Positions 9,301 through 18,854 are shown, numbered from the stretch's first letter. The stretch: DNA of 38,638 nt from Lachnospiraceae bacterium (GCA_015057665.1 SVDY01000019.1:1-38638); one strand, 5' to 3'. The notes: generated by a model not told the origin, from the sequence alone. Program-made: numbers and translations.

Positions 9301-10896
9301 CGGCACCAGAGTATATTGATAGCGATTTCCGTTGCTTCCTTCCAGGTATTTTTTATAAGATAACACTTCACCGTTGCTATTTACCACTTCGAGAGTCACC
9401 TTACTATCTGTCGTAATAAAGTTCAGACTCTTTCCTTCCCCTGGCTGAATCGTCAATGTATAGATATTCTCATATTTATCGGCAGACACTTTCACTTCAA
9501 CGATTGTGTCACCTGTTTCACTGACAGGAACAGAAACTCCCTCTTTTGCGTTCTGTCCGTTAATTGTGATTTTGTATGAATCATCCATTCCAGCTGCAGA
9601 AATCATAACATTCTTCACTTCATCCAGAATTTTATATGTATATTCTGTTTTATTACTGTCAAATTTTTCTGTAGCTGCCTGTCCTGTTCCCTGCTCATCC
9701 TCAACTCGAATTCCTGTTAATGTTGGAATTCTCGCAAATTCGACTGTGTAATCCTGAAAATATGTGTATCCATCTTCTTCAACATAACTGACACGATAGA
9801 TTACAGTATTACCGGCCGATCCCTTCGTTAATGCTTCTACTGCACCTGAGGTGTAGGATTCAAAAGGAATGACCTGTTCTTTTTTCTCCTCCGTCTTTGC
9901 AGGCTGATACAGAGCTTTCAACTGAGGTACTGTAGAAAAAAGTGTTTTGTCATATTCTATATAAGAATAAACGGTTCCTGTAAAAGTATCGACAACAGGA
10001 ACTGTAACTGTTCTTTTCTCCCATTCACCAACTACATACTCATCATCACTGAATTTGTTATCTTCATTATCTTCTGCACCGTAACTTCCGGACAGGCGGA
10101 ATGCGTCCAGATTGAGCCAGGTAGTCTCCGGCAATGCAGCCACCACATTCATAGAGCCGGTCACCTGTATACTTCCTTCTACACCCACTCCATCCTGTTC
10201 AATACGAAATGAGTAACTGTCTTCCGGAAGTTCAAATACGCCGTCTCCATCATCTGTCCATGTCTTTCCATATCCATTTTTAACCTGAATAGATGCGCCC
10301 TGATATGTTTCTGTTCCATTCAAAAAAGTCACGCTGTGCTTTGTTCCGCTTTGAGACATTTCATATGAGGTGATTGCATCATTTAACAGATCTGCCAGAA
10401 CTTTCGCCGCTTCACTTCCAAGTCCGACAAACTGTTCCTGCGCCTGATCATAGATCTCTTTTGCAGCTGCCTTCACATCCTCATTTTTGTCCTTATAGTC
10501 AGCCATGGCTGTCATCAGACTTTGCAGCCCTTCATTTGGTTTGCCTTCAAGTTCTTCACTGAATCGGTAATACTTTACTTCAGATGCGGGTTTATTCAGC
10601 CCTTCATCTCCAAATTCATCACTTCTGGTATAGTTTCCTCCGACTCCGTCGATTTCTGTGATCCATCCATCTTCCAGTCCAAGAAAACTATGCTCCGATT
10701 CTAACAGGGCCTGCCGTACTGTCTGTCCCTCTGAATACTCAATATATTCCGGTGCAATGACAAGCTTTCCTCCCGATTCCGCCACAAGAACAAATGCATT
10801 CCTTGTCTCTGCCAATGCATTCACAGGCAGAATTCCTATTATAAGAATCACCGATAAAATCAGGCTCAAAACCCTTTTCCCTAATCTTTTCTTCAT
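6328..10896 (-). CDS. Secreted beta-propeller protein with C-terminal type I-like dockerin
   Basis: This is a 1522-residue secreted protein. The signal peptide (SVILIIGILPVNALAE) is followed by a short DUF4430-like stretch (EGQTVRQALLES to TEIDGVGGNYTRSDEFGD) and a helical region (~110-180). Several beta-sandwich/cadherin-like domains follow (~190-940), then a PQQ-type beta-propeller (~945-1350, repeats such as GSPIIVDGDLITYAGSTIYR, AYVGVSG). A bacterial Ig-like domain of the Big_3 kind comes next (FDPEGMIVTATYENGKTRDVT). It ends in a dockerin (~1450-1522) with two calcium loops, DLNGDGQIDIGD and DVNNDGRIDISD. No wall-sorting motif or membrane helix follows, so attachment would depend on cohesin binding; two cohesin proteins are encoded upstream in the same operon. 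ATG at 10896 has AAAGGAG upstream. Ligand of the propeller is unknown. Confidence 0.85.
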   Translation of the reverse strand: MKKRLGKRVLSLILSVILIIGILPVNALAETRNAFVLVAESGGKLVIAPEYIEYSEGQTVRQALLESEHSFLGLEDGWITEIDGVGGNYTRSDEFGDEGLNKPASEVKYYRFSEELEGKPNEGLQSLMTAMADYKDKNEDVKAAAKEIYDQAQEQFVGLGSEAAKVLADLLNDAITSYEMSQSGTKHSVTFLNGTETYQGASIQVKNGYGKTWTDDGDGVFELPEDSYSFRIEQDGVGVEGSIQVTGSMNVVAALPETTWLNLDAFRLSGSYGAEDNEDNKFSDDEYVVGEWEKRTVTVPVVDTFTGTVYSYIEYDKTLFSTVPQLKALYQPAKTEEKKEQVIPFESYTSGAVEALTKGSAGNTVIYRVSYVEEDGYTYFQDYTVEFARIPTLTGIRVEDEQGTGQAATEKFDSNKTEYTYKILDEVKNVMISAAGMDDSYKITINGQNAKEGVSVPVSETGDTIVEVKVSADKYENIYTLTIQPGEGKSLNFITTDSKVTLEVVNSNGEVLSYKKYLEGSNGNRYQYTLVPGENYCYVATAKEYYHVTDEFSLEDVANSTIKVEVPTEDWLTSLAFGTSVGPKSKGNLTMDSEFKEADHKYQIEYVDTEHLAYVWVSGSEDVSIHAMYDQVYSGQIYHGKEMKLELVSDKMEGVQLKRFLMDENPIENELTIRLTKESDGVTYYQDYQVDFKRLLTLKEISAACEGLTAMLVQKDGTTGYDSDVKEYSVTVSMAAPFVEFTFSKYDEKRCYGESEVGYRIFADGKDVTEQDKVGVLLDGTIQTQTVTITVENEKAPNGSSDYVIHILKSPPVDVSFVLNPEDALLSLYESMSGERLWPKENNVYQLCEGYSYQYSFTEYGYVGKTGIISVMRDETEALVVTDGTEKYIVTESADGGGEVIISWGLEKAEDNPAINTEIKAEWDSFRGNQENNAVTDAAIPIAAEGGTLYWAHQIGKGFDSDAVGSPIIVDGDLITYAGSTIYRIDTVTGEILKTGGMDHKSSFAITPPVYAEGMVFVALSNGTVQAFNANTLESLWIYKDPLGGQPNCPLTVKNGYIYTGFWNSETGDANFVCLTITDENPSMPNESKSNSWYYTQAGGYYWAGAYVSDDFVIVGTDDGTNKRDSQTSQLLLFQPKTGELLDSLEGLNGDIRSTVVYDISTDAYYFTSKGGSFYCVKVDTLEQGWSFTECWSVALSNGSESIPMSTCSPVVYNGRAYVGVSGAGQFSAYSGHNITVIDLAQKKIAYSVETQGYPQTSGLLTTAYEEENGYVYIYYFDNMTPGKIRVLRDKAGQTQADYLTTEENYTTAYALFTPTGNQAQYAICSPIVDEYGTIYFKNDSAYLMAYGSMIEKIEITKNPDKMIYADGEEFDPEGMIVTATYENGKTRDVTDYVTITADPITTQNQIVTISFEHVMYHNMEDGTEMKSGIQTTTPVTVIQVELKTEEEDPIEEILYGDLNGDGQIDIGDANIIAGYYNEILELSEEQKEAADVNNDGRIDISDANMVSAFYNEVIESFPERT

Positions 10897-10915
10897 CGAT
10901 TTTCTCCTTTCCTCA

Positions 10916-13186
10916 TTAATACAGGCATTCCACCCATTTCATAATAATCCGCTTGTGCCATTTTGTATTTATTTTGACATACTGTATGGTTTCTCTATGT
11001 AATAGAAGCATATTTTTCCATTCCTCTTCTTTAATGGAATGACTACTGAAAATGGCACGTCCATTTACTTCTATATTGTTTTTCATTAATTCAGCATATT
11101 TTTCTCCGTAGTGCTCTTTTAGCGGTTCGTAAAGAGAAGATACAGAACCATTTTCGAGATGGAATCCATTCTTATCAAGTATTTTGATCACGTGGGCAAA
11201 AATCCATGCCGAAGCTTCTTTTCTGTTATCCTGATAAAATCTGGATTCTCTTCTTTTAAGAATCAGTTTTCTTCTTCCCCAAATGCTTAAAAAAATCATA
11301 AGTATGACTATGACCACCAGCAGATAATGCTTTTTCAGAATCTGAGCCACCATAACCTGAGTGCCGCCATCCGGTTCCGGTTCTTCCATCAGCTCTTCTT
11401 CCAGTTCTTCCGACTCCTCTGGATTCTCGTTAATATCAGAAACATTATCTTTATCCGGCTTCTGACTCAGTTCTTCCAGCCCTGGCGTCAGTTCCATAGG
11501 AATCCAGCCTGCTCCATCCTGATATACTTCTGCCCAGGCTCCGGCCTGACTGCTGTCAACTACAATAGTTTCTCCACTAGCTGTACTGTCTGCCATTTCC
11601 CGGGTTATACGATAGCCTTCTGCATAACGGGCAGGAATTCCAAAATACCGCAATGTCATGACAGCAACAGTTGCATACTGATACTCCGTACCTTCTGCAT
11701 TTGCAAGGGGAAGTTCCCATTCCAATGTACCGTCATTTTCAGAAAAACAACGACTTAGAAATTCTTTTACACATAACTGAATCTGTTCCGGAGTTAACTC
11801 TCCCAAAGTTCCATACACGGAGGCCGTTTCGTCCCATTCTGTTTTTAACACTTCAGATATCTCCTGCGGAATCCGAAGATACTGTTCATAAACAAACTGT
11901 CGATAAAGATTCTCTGCCTTTTGATAAGCAATTTGCGTTTCACTGTCTGTGTTTCGCAACTGTTCCAACACATCCGGCATTTTTTCTGCTGCTCCAGTTA
12001 CCATTTGAAACAAGTATCGACGTTTTCCCTCAGATAGGACAGAGTCCGTATTCAGATTCTCTGGAACTAAAAGCCCATCAGAAAGGAGAGAAAATGGTAC
12101 ATATAAATATCTGCTGCATGCACCTACATTTTGTACTGTCACAGATTGAAGCTCATTATCATCCCATGCGGTTACTTTTTCGTACTGAGCACCTGGCTGA
12201 AACTGATTGGTTCCAAGCCAGTAAAGCAAATCTCGATTCTCCGCTATAATATCTGTCTCAATTTCTGTCCATCTGTTTTTTTCAAAAACAGCCCCGGTAA
12301 ATCCTCTCAGATACATAACCTCCGGTTGTTCCATTGTAACCAGTAATGCTGTCAGTCCATCTCTCTGATTATTGGTAAACTCTCTGAAATCACCTTCCGG
12401 CAAAGTAGTATCATTTGTTTCATATCGGTATTCATGCAGTTTCACATGAAAATCTTCCTGTAACTCTTCTGCCTGTTCTTTTATTCCAGAAAGAGATGCA
12501 AGCGGTAGTATGACCGCTGCCGCCAATAAAACAAAGCATAACCCTAGTACATGCGACAGCGATAGTTTCTTTTTCTCCCATCCGCTATACAAAAGAAGCC
12601 CTATCCCAGCCAGCATAACAAATAGAAACAGAGAATCCGGCATTTCCTGCTTTGTCATCATCTGTCCTGCCAATAATCCAACACTGAGAAGGATCGCTAA
12701 GACAGCCGTCTTCTTTGCAAGCCAGCTTGCCAAAATACTGATACAAACACCAATTAAAATGCTAAAAGCTGTTAAACACAATCTTTCCTCTGCTATTCCA
12801 AAACCAGTCGTCCACTCTTCCAAAACCCATCCTGTCCGTTCTGTCCACATTTTTCCAAAGTGATTCCAGAACAGGCAGATTCCTTCCAGGATGTATTTTC
12901 GAAATGCCAACACATAAACTAATAAAAATACAAGAATTCCCGGATAAAACCATCCGTCCTTTTTAGGATTCTTTATCCCAAGCACAAGTAGACACACTGC
13001 CACTGCAGACACACTGGCAGGAAGAAAACTTATCTGTTCTTTCAAACCAGTCAATTCAAAAAACATTATAATAAGAAACAGAGAGACAGCCATTGATGAC
13101 ATAAAATGAAAAAGCCGCTGATGGCCACCGGACTCCGATTGTTCTATCAAACTAAGCCCTGTTTCTTTTTTCTTTTTTTGCTTCAT
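10916..13186 (-). CDS. TgpA-like membrane transglutaminase-fold protein, catalytic residues missing
   Basis: This 756-residue membrane protein belongs to the TgpA/DUF3488 plus transglutaminase-core family. About six helices occupy residues ~28-230, an extracytoplasmic transglutaminase-like domain follows, a membrane helix lies near 618-640 (HYLLVVIVILMIFLSIWG), and the C-terminal tail is cytoplasmic. The family motif around the catalytic Cys (G-x-C-x-x-F-A-S) reads GTEYQYATV, so Cys is Glu (~residue 500). The usual HAWVEVY reads GAWAEVY, so the catalytic His is Gly (~547). Neighbouring structure is retained (RYFGIPARYAEGY, GWIPMELTPG). It is the last member of a MoxR-DUF58-TgpA set with 15-base spacing. 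It is probably a non-catalytic scaffold or substrate-recognition protein. Confidence 0.85.
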   Translation of the reverse strand: MKQKKKKETGLSLIEQSESGGHQRLFHFMSSMAVSLFLIIMFFELTGLKEQISFLPASVSAVAVCLLVLGIKNPKKDGWFYPGILVFLLVYVLAFRKYILEGICLFWNHFGKMWTERTGWVLEEWTTGFGIAEERLCLTAFSILIGVCISILASWLAKKTAVLAILLSVGLLAGQMMTKQEMPDSLFLFVMLAGIGLLLYSGWEKKKLSLSHVLGLCFVLLAAAVILPLASLSGIKEQAEELQEDFHVKLHEYRYETNDTTLPEGDFREFTNNQRDGLTALLVTMEQPEVMYLRGFTGAVFEKNRWTEIETDIIAENRDLLYWLGTNQFQPGAQYEKVTAWDDNELQSVTVQNVGACSRYLYVPFSLLSDGLLVPENLNTDSVLSEGKRRYLFQMVTGAAEKMPDVLEQLRNTDSETQIAYQKAENLYRQFVYEQYLRIPQEISEVLKTEWDETASVYGTLGELTPEQIQLCVKEFLSRCFSENDGTLEWELPLANAEGTEYQYATVAVMTLRYFGIPARYAEGYRITREMADSTASGETIVVDSSQAGAWAEVYQDGAGWIPMELTPGLEELSQKPDKDNVSDINENPEESEELEEELMEEPEPDGGTQVMVAQILKKHYLLVVIVILMIFLSIWGRRKLILKRRESRFYQDNRKEASAWIFAHVIKILDKNGFHLENGSVSSLYEPLKEHYGEKYAELMKNNIEVNGRAIFSSHSIKEEEWKNMLLLHRETIQYVKINTKWHKRIIMKWVECLY

Positions 13187-13201
13187 GGTTTCCTCCCCTC
13201 T

Positions 13202-14347
13202 TTATATTTGAACAAAAGACAATTGTTCTCTGAAATGCATTTCGTCAAACAAAAGTGCTCCCTCTATTCTGTCCCCATCACACTGAAGAACGGTCACATT
13301 TCCATACTTTTTCATCTCCATCACTTCTGTCTGAGGTTCACATGCCAGATAAACCATGTGACCGCACAAAGCCTCTGGTCTTGTCTGTACCAAAAGCTGT
13401 GCACCGCTCAGTCCGGTTTTTGTTCCGGCCGCACGCATTAAACGAGGAATAATACCGATCCATTCATCCATCGTTCTGATTTCATAAAGAATACAAAGGT
13501 TTCTGTCTGTATCATTCCACCCAATCGTAAACTGAATTGACTGATCTAAAAGGCTCTGACACAGGGAAACCATTGCTTCTGCCTGTGCATCAATCAGTTT
13601 CCTGTTGTCTGTCTCCCCTGTCCGTTCCCAAAAAACTAATACATTTCTCATAATAGGAAGAGCAGGATCGCGCACAATGAGCCGGTCGAATTTATTCGTC
13701 AATTTCCAATGAACCTGTCTTGGACTGTCTCCCGGTACATATTCCCGAATCTGGTAGATTTCTGTCAAATCAGCTCCCGGACGTTCCTGGGAATAAACAT
13801 CACTCTCATCAATATTGTTATTCCCCGGAATCAGCACAGTTTCCATTTCAAAAGTATCCGGCTGTACTGTCATATATGCTGTTGCCGAATATTTATATGG
13901 CACGCCTATCAGACCAAAACAATCATAAAATACGGCTTTTTCCAAAGAAAAACGGATTCTTCCACAGAAATCACTCTTTACGGTCAATATTTCTTCCTGC
14001 TTCTTTTTTGGCGGAAGAAAAGACCATAGGGACATAAACTTTTCTTCTCGATTTAACTGATTTTGTGCTTTTACTACATATCTGATACGAAATACGGGAA
14101 TTCTTAATGGATTGCAAACATGCAGCACACATCTTCCGCCGCTTCCTTTTCTCAGATTCAGATCTGCTTTTATCTCCACATCCACATTTCTGCATATATA
14201 TAGATTTATTAATGCACTGACCAATGGAACTGCTGCTAGAAAAACCGCCAAAATTACGGCCAGACTGCTGCCATAATAGACCGTACTCCATATTAAAGTC
14301 CCTTCCAGTACAAACCATCCAATTTTCACTGCGATCATAAACAGCAC
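13202..14347 (-). CDS. DUF58 protein
   Basis: This 381-residue protein has two N-terminal membrane helices (VKIGWFVLEGTLIWSTVYYG and LAVILAVFLAAVPLVSALI) and the DUF58 core with the hallmark IREYVPGDSPRQVHWK at about residue 200. A vWA-like region follows (NVLVFWERTG, a divergent MIDAS-like site). DUF58 proteins work with MoxR ATPases in maturation of extracytoplasmic complexes. The frame begins with GTG at 14347, directly after the moxR stop codon. An ATG three codons further (14338) with AGGTG six bases upstream is an equally good start. Confidence 0.9.
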   Translation of the reverse strand: MLFMIAVKIGWFVLEGTLIWSTVYYGSSLAVILAVFLAAVPLVSALINLYICRNVDVEIKADLNLRKGSGGRCVLHVCNPLRIPVFRIRYVVKAQNQLNREEKFMSLWSFLPPKKKQEEILTVKSDFCGRIRFSLEKAVFYDCFGLIGVPYKYSATAYMTVQPDTFEMETVLIPGNNNIDESDVYSQERPGADLTEIYQIREYVPGDSPRQVHWKLTNKFDRLIVRDPALPIMRNVLVFWERTGETDNRKLIDAQAEAMVSLCQSLLDQSIQFTIGWNDTDRNLCILYEIRTMDEWIGIIPRLMRAAGTKTGLSGAQLLVQTRPEALCGHMVYLACEPQTEVMEMKKYGNVTVLQCDGDRIEGALLFDEMHFREQLSFVQI

Positions 14348-15292
14348 CTACTTCCGTTCTACCTTTATAACCGGCATTTTTACTTCTTTTACGATAGAAG
14401 CTATGATCGTTTCCGGTTTTTCCTCCATCATTCTGGCTTTCGTTGCAAGAACAAGACGATGACGACATACATCCGGGAAGATTTCTGCAACATCTTCCGG
14501 AATGACATAATCTCTTCCATTCAAATAGGCATATGCTTTCGCCATACGGCAGACAGCCAGTGCACCGCGAGGGCTGATTCCAAGCTGCACCATTGGATGC
14601 TCTCTAGTAGCCTGAGCTAAATTTGTCACATATTCATAAATCAAATCATGGACTTCTACCCGGGAAGTTTCTTTTACCATCTCCTGAAGTTCTTCCACTG
14701 TAGCAGCTGCATTGACCTTGTCAAGAGGATTCTCATTATGTCTGTCCTTTAAAATATTAATCTGACTCTTAAAATCCGGATAACCCATACTGATTTTAAT
14801 CATAAAACGGTCCATCTGTGCACTTGGCAGCATCTGTGTACCCGCAGATCCAACCGGATTTTGTGTCGCCAATACAAGAAATGGAGATGGAAGTGGATAC
14901 GTCTGTCCATCCACAGTAACCCGGAGTTCTTCCATAGCTTCCAGCAAAGCTGACTGAGTTTTACTGGAAGTACGATTGATTTCATCTGCAAGAAGCAAAT
15001 TTGTCATAACTGCACCTGGTTTGAATACAAAACTGCCGGATTCCTTTTCATAAACAGAATAACCAATAATATCAGAAGGCACTGTGTCGGATGTAAACTG
15101 TACTCGTTTTGTATCCAAGCCAAGAACTCTGGCAAATGCCATTGCCATAGTCGTCTTTCCAACACCCGGGACGTCTTCCATCAGAACATGGCCTCCTGCA
15201 AGAACAGCCATCATTACCTTCTCTACCACTTCATTTTTACCTACGATTACTTTTTCGATTTCCTGCAGAATCTTATTTATTCTTTGATTCAT
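14348..15292 (-). CDS. MoxR-family AAA+ ATPase
   Basis: This 314-residue cytoplasmic AAA+ ATPase of the MoxR group has Walker A GVGKTT (near residue 43), Walker B LLLADEINR, sensor-type ATQNPVGSAGTQMLPSAQMDRF and an arginine-rich ISPRGALAV segment. All key residues are present. It sits directly upstream of a DUF58 gene and a TgpA-like gene, the standard MoxR module, and 31 bases downstream of the 1176-residue DUF4430 protein gene. It presumably drives assembly or activation of surface proteins encoded in the same operon, a role inferred from the family. ATG at 15292 has GGAGG at the proper distance. Confidence 0.95.
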   Translation of the reverse strand: MNQRINKILQEIEKVIVGKNEVVEKVMMAVLAGGHVLMEDVPGVGKTTMAMAFARVLGLDTKRVQFTSDTVPSDIIGYSVYEKESGSFVFKPGAVMTNLLLADEINRTSSKTQSALLEAMEELRVTVDGQTYPLPSPFLVLATQNPVGSAGTQMLPSAQMDRFMIKISMGYPDFKSQINILKDRHNENPLDKVNAAATVEELQEMVKETSRVEVHDLIYEYVTNLAQATREHPMVQLGISPRGALAVCRMAKAYAYLNGRDYVIPEDVAEIFPDVCRHRLVLATKARMMEEKPETIIASIVKEVKMPVIKVERK

Positions 15293-15323
15293 GTTTTTAC
15301 CTCCATTCGTCTATTGATGGAAT

Positions 15324-18300
15324 TTACTTCGCCGGTTGTGTATTCTCATCTGAAATATCTTCCGGCAAGGCAGGTTCTTCCTCTTTTCCCGCTGTCGACG
15401 GCGATTCTTCATCCTGGAAAATTTCCTCTTTTTTGTGACAATAAATACAATACCCATCCTGATAAGAATGATATTCTGTGAAATTGCCTTCCTTTATAAA
15501 AGAAAGTCCACATTCTCCACAGATATACTCCATCGTCTGGCAGTTAACTGCTGTTTGTGTAAGATTCTGATTTCCACAATAATCCCAATCGTGACCGGCT
15601 TCACAGATTTTACAATACCAGTCATTATCCTTTTCGTGATAAACATACTGATGTCTTCCCCGGCTTTCTTCTATTACTTCCCGGCATTCAGAACATTGCT
15701 GATAATGTTCTGTCTTTGTATGCTTCCACGCTTTATCAAGAGAATGTCCTTTCGCCGGACTTTCTTCTTCTTTTGTTAAGGCACAGATTCTACAGCATAC
15801 AGTTCTGACTCCTGCCTGTGTACAGGCCGCTGTGTTACTTCCTTCTACTTCTTTCCACTGATGTTCTTCCGTCGCACCGCATCCAGAACAAGTATGAATA
15901 TTTTCTTCTGATACCCAGGTGTGAAGTTCCGCATTTCCAATCGGTTCCTGACAATCTTCACAAAAAAGGACATGAGTTCCATCTCCTAAGTTATTCACCT
16001 TCGTGTGTTCATGAACACAGCCTTCTACCAATCCACAACAATGACACACATAACTGCGTGAACCATCTGAATTCTCAATCACTTCCATCTGATGATTGAC
16101 ATAATAACTTCCATTCATAGCCGTGACACAATATCCTACATTGTTTCCATATCCCGGTGTCCCGCTTCCCACGTCCCAGCCATAAGCCAGTGTATAACGC
16201 AGAGTAAGAATGTCTCCGTCTTCCAGACGATAATCTGACATGGATTGTCCCGGATAATAAGTTCCATCAAGAGAAAACAGCCATCCGGAACCACTGGTAT
16301 AATCAAATTCATTAAACTCTCCGTCAAAACCACTGCTCTTATTCAGGCCATTGCGGTACACACACCGCCATAGAGTGGCAAGTCCTGTATTTCTTCCAAA
16401 ATACTGATCTATCGCTTCCAGAATTTCTTCTTCTGTAGTTCCATATTGATTCCAGCTTGAACCTTTTAAGCCAGCTGCTTTCTGGCCCGGTGTAAGACTC
16501 TGGAGATAAAATCCGATATCTAAAGTTCCGGTATATCTTCCTCTCCATCCCATCGTCTCTACCGCCGCTCCAAATGGCTCTCCTGTATCCATACCCATAA
16601 CAGCTTTAACTACTGCATAAGAAATCGGTTCGTCTGCCAACACATCATAGGAAACTGAATCTACAACCCCAAGCCCCAGCACAGATAAATCAACGTATAT
16701 GGTTGCTTTTCCCTTTTTCTGTCCTGCCTGATTACGCTGTCCCTGCAGTGTAATCACAGTTTCTCCATAATTGCCAAAAGAATCTTCTGCATAAATATAT
16801 AATGTATGTGTATTTCTATCTCCCGTTTCAGGATTTTTCGGATACATTATAAACTCTGACGCAGAACCTGATGTACTGACATAGGAAAGAGTTTCTCCAT
16901 CCAATTGTACAATCAGCTTTGTATCTGTTCCATTGGCAGGAATACTCTGAATTATATTTCCAGAAGCATCCTCACTCCAGGCATTTACACTAAGATTGGT
17001 ATTCGTCTCATTTGTCACAACTTGTCCTTCTGTCATATTTGTTGTAATTCGAATCAGTTTCTCTCCACGATGTTTATAAGGAATATTAATCCTGAATTCA
17101 TATACCTTTCCTTCCCGGTCCTGTGCTTTGACAGTAAAGGCATTTTCTCCAGTTTTCCCTTCTTTTAATAACAATTCTACCTGTCCTGCATCATCAAGCC
17201 TGATTTGTTTTTTGCTTCCTGACTGGTAACAGCTTACTTCACTAATCTCGATTCCATCGCTGCCGCTTCCTCCAAGCTCCATCTCATAATTTAAAATACC
17301 ATCTTTTAACTGATCGTCATAAACAGCCTCTGCTGTTGTTGTTTTTCCATTTTCACAAAGAATCGTCCTTTGGTTCTGTTTCCCATCTTCTTTCACTTGA
17401 TAATGCATCTCAAGAGTTACATCCATCCGATAAGTCATACAAATCTCGTATTGAATCTGTCTTCCCCCCGAAAGAACCAGCACCATAATTTTATATGTAT
17501 TGAAAATAAATCCATCCGGCAGACCCACAATAAGAGAACCATTTTGTTCCAGCTTTCCTCCGCCAGATCCGTCTGAAGTATAGGTAATGCTCAAAATTCT
17601 TGCACTATCGCTGTCATTGCCTATAAGATCTATCTCATACTTTAAAGCTCCGGCTGATAATTGGTTATTTTTCACATCAAAAGATACTGTGCTGTCAGGC
17701 TGACAGAGCAGCATTCTTTTTGATGCCCCTTTCTCCAGCCAGGTAAAGGCCAGTTTAATGTCCAGAGTATCAATGTAAGTAATCACATATCGGAAATATA
17801 TTGTCCTGATACCGGTTTCCTCATCCTCCATCTGCACTTCAAAAGTAAGATAATAGGTTTCTTTTCCGGTTCCGCCGGAAGCCTTGAACACCATGCTTCC
17901 TTTCAGTTTATCCAGTGCTCCCTGTTCACCGGAAGCTGTCGAATATTCTGCTTTTACAATCTGAGCCTTTTCCGCCAATGCACCTGTAAGTTCCGGTGTA
18001 TAAGAAAAAACATTCTCCGTCAAATCGTGACTTTCTATGGTTCTGGCAGCAGAATCATTGGCAATACAGGTAATTGTACTGATTTCACTGTTTTTTCTAT
18101 CCCAATGAAGTTCTAATTCCAAATCTAAAGCATAATGGCAATGAAGAATGTAAGTAAATACAATGTCCTGCTCTATTTCATTCCCCTGTGCATCCCTTTT
18201 TTTCAAATGACCTGTCACCTGAAATGTATAATCTTTTTCTCCTCCGCCTTCCGGAAGATCAACTCTTGTCTGCCCGCTCTCAGATACCTCTGTATATGCA

Positions 18301-18854
18301 CTATCTCCTGCTTTTACTTTGACAGATTCTATGCGGACATAATCCGCCTCTTTTCCGTTCAACGTAAAATTATATTTCAACTGATTTTCAGACAACTGTG
18401 CCACATTTAATGTTTTTGCTACTGTTTCTGATGGTCCACATACAATTGTCTTAGGATGAGTTCCATATTTATACCAGGTCATAACCATGGCAAGATCCAG
18501 TTCCATTTCTTCTCCGCCTTCTTCTCCCTGAAGGCCATCATCCTGTCCCTCATCTCCCTGACTGGAATCCGGTTTCGGCTGAACCACCTCTATCGGTTTC
18601 GGCTGCTGGCTCTCCTTTGGTTCTTCTTCTGTTTCTCCATCCTCCGGCTGCTCTGCCTGACTCTGGTTTCCCGTCCCTTCTCCCATAGTGAGCTCCGTAA
18701 TTTCAGAAATGGTTTCACTCATGACAGGTTCTTCTACCCCTGCTTTTCTAGTTGTAATTCCCGGTCCGCCTAACCCTGCAAGGATTGAAGCAAGTAAGAT
18801 AAAAGAACATATAATTTTTGTCCACCGATTCTGCCACAAATTATTCCATCCCAT
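15324..18854 (-). CDS. Large exported DUF4430 protein with CxxC repeat tail
   Basis: This 1176-residue protein has an N-terminal signal/anchor helix (TKIICSFILLASILAG), then a Glu/Gln/Pro-rich segment (~40-115). Four or five related beta domains follow (~120-620, each opening with a MxxWxxxG-like motif and phrases such as RTIxC, with a Tyr-rich strand near the end). A DUF4430 domain spans ~714-900 (GSGWLFSLDGTYYPGQSMSDYRLEDGDILTLRYT). The region ~935-1142 holds many CxxC pairs (CHCCG, CEDCQ, CSGCG, CRIC, CSEC, CKIC, CGECG, CIYCHKK), a zinc-ribbon-like or disulfide-rich set. The end is acidic with no sorting signal. AAGGAG precedes the ATG at 18854. No enzyme domain is recognised. It probably contributes a binding module to the surface assembly. 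Confidence 0.82.
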   Translation of the reverse strand: MGWNNLWQNRWTKIICSFILLASILAGLGGPGITTRKAGVEEPVMSETISEITELTMGEGTGNQSQAEQPEDGETEEEPKESQQPKPIEVVQPKPDSSQGDEGQDDGLQGEEGGEEMELDLAMVMTWYKYGTHPKTIVCGPSETVAKTLNVAQLSENQLKYNFTLNGKEADYVRIESVKVKAGDSAYTEVSESGQTRVDLPEGGGEKDYTFQVTGHLKKRDAQGNEIEQDIVFTYILHCHYALDLELELHWDRKNSEISTITCIANDSAARTIESHDLTENVFSYTPELTGALAEKAQIVKAEYSTASGEQGALDKLKGSMVFKASGGTGKETYYLTFEVQMEDEETGIRTIYFRYVITYIDTLDIKLAFTWLEKGASKRMLLCQPDSTVSFDVKNNQLSAGALKYEIDLIGNDSDSARILSITYTSDGSGGGKLEQNGSLIVGLPDGFIFNTYKIMVLVLSGGRQIQYEICMTYRMDVTLEMHYQVKEDGKQNQRTILCENGKTTTAEAVYDDQLKDGILNYEMELGGSGSDGIEISEVSCYQSGSKKQIRLDDAGQVELLLKEGKTGENAFTVKAQDREGKVYEFRINIPYKHRGEKLIRITTNMTEGQVVTNETNTNLSVNAWSEDASGNIIQSIPANGTDTKLIVQLDGETLSYVSTSGSASEFIMYPKNPETGDRNTHTLYIYAEDSFGNYGETVITLQGQRNQAGQKKGKATIYVDLSVLGLGVVDSVSYDVLADEPISYAVVKAVMGMDTGEPFGAAVETMGWRGRYTGTLDIGFYLQSLTPGQKAAGLKGSSWNQYGTTEEEILEAIDQYFGRNTGLATLWRCVYRNGLNKSSGFDGEFNEFDYTSGSGWLFSLDGTYYPGQSMSDYRLEDGDILTLRYTLAYGWDVGSGTPGYGNNVGYCVTAMNGSYYVNHQMEVIENSDGSRSYVCHCCGLVEGCVHEHTKVNNLGDGTHVLFCEDCQEPIGNAELHTWVSEENIHTCSGCGATEEHQWKEVEGSNTAACTQAGVRTVCCRICALTKEEESPAKGHSLDKAWKHTKTEHYQQCSECREVIEESRGRHQYVYHEKDNDWYCKICEAGHDWDYCGNQNLTQTAVNCQTMEYICGECGLSFIKEGNFTEYHSYQDGYCIYCHKKEEIFQDEESPSTAGKEEEPALPEDISDENTQPAK

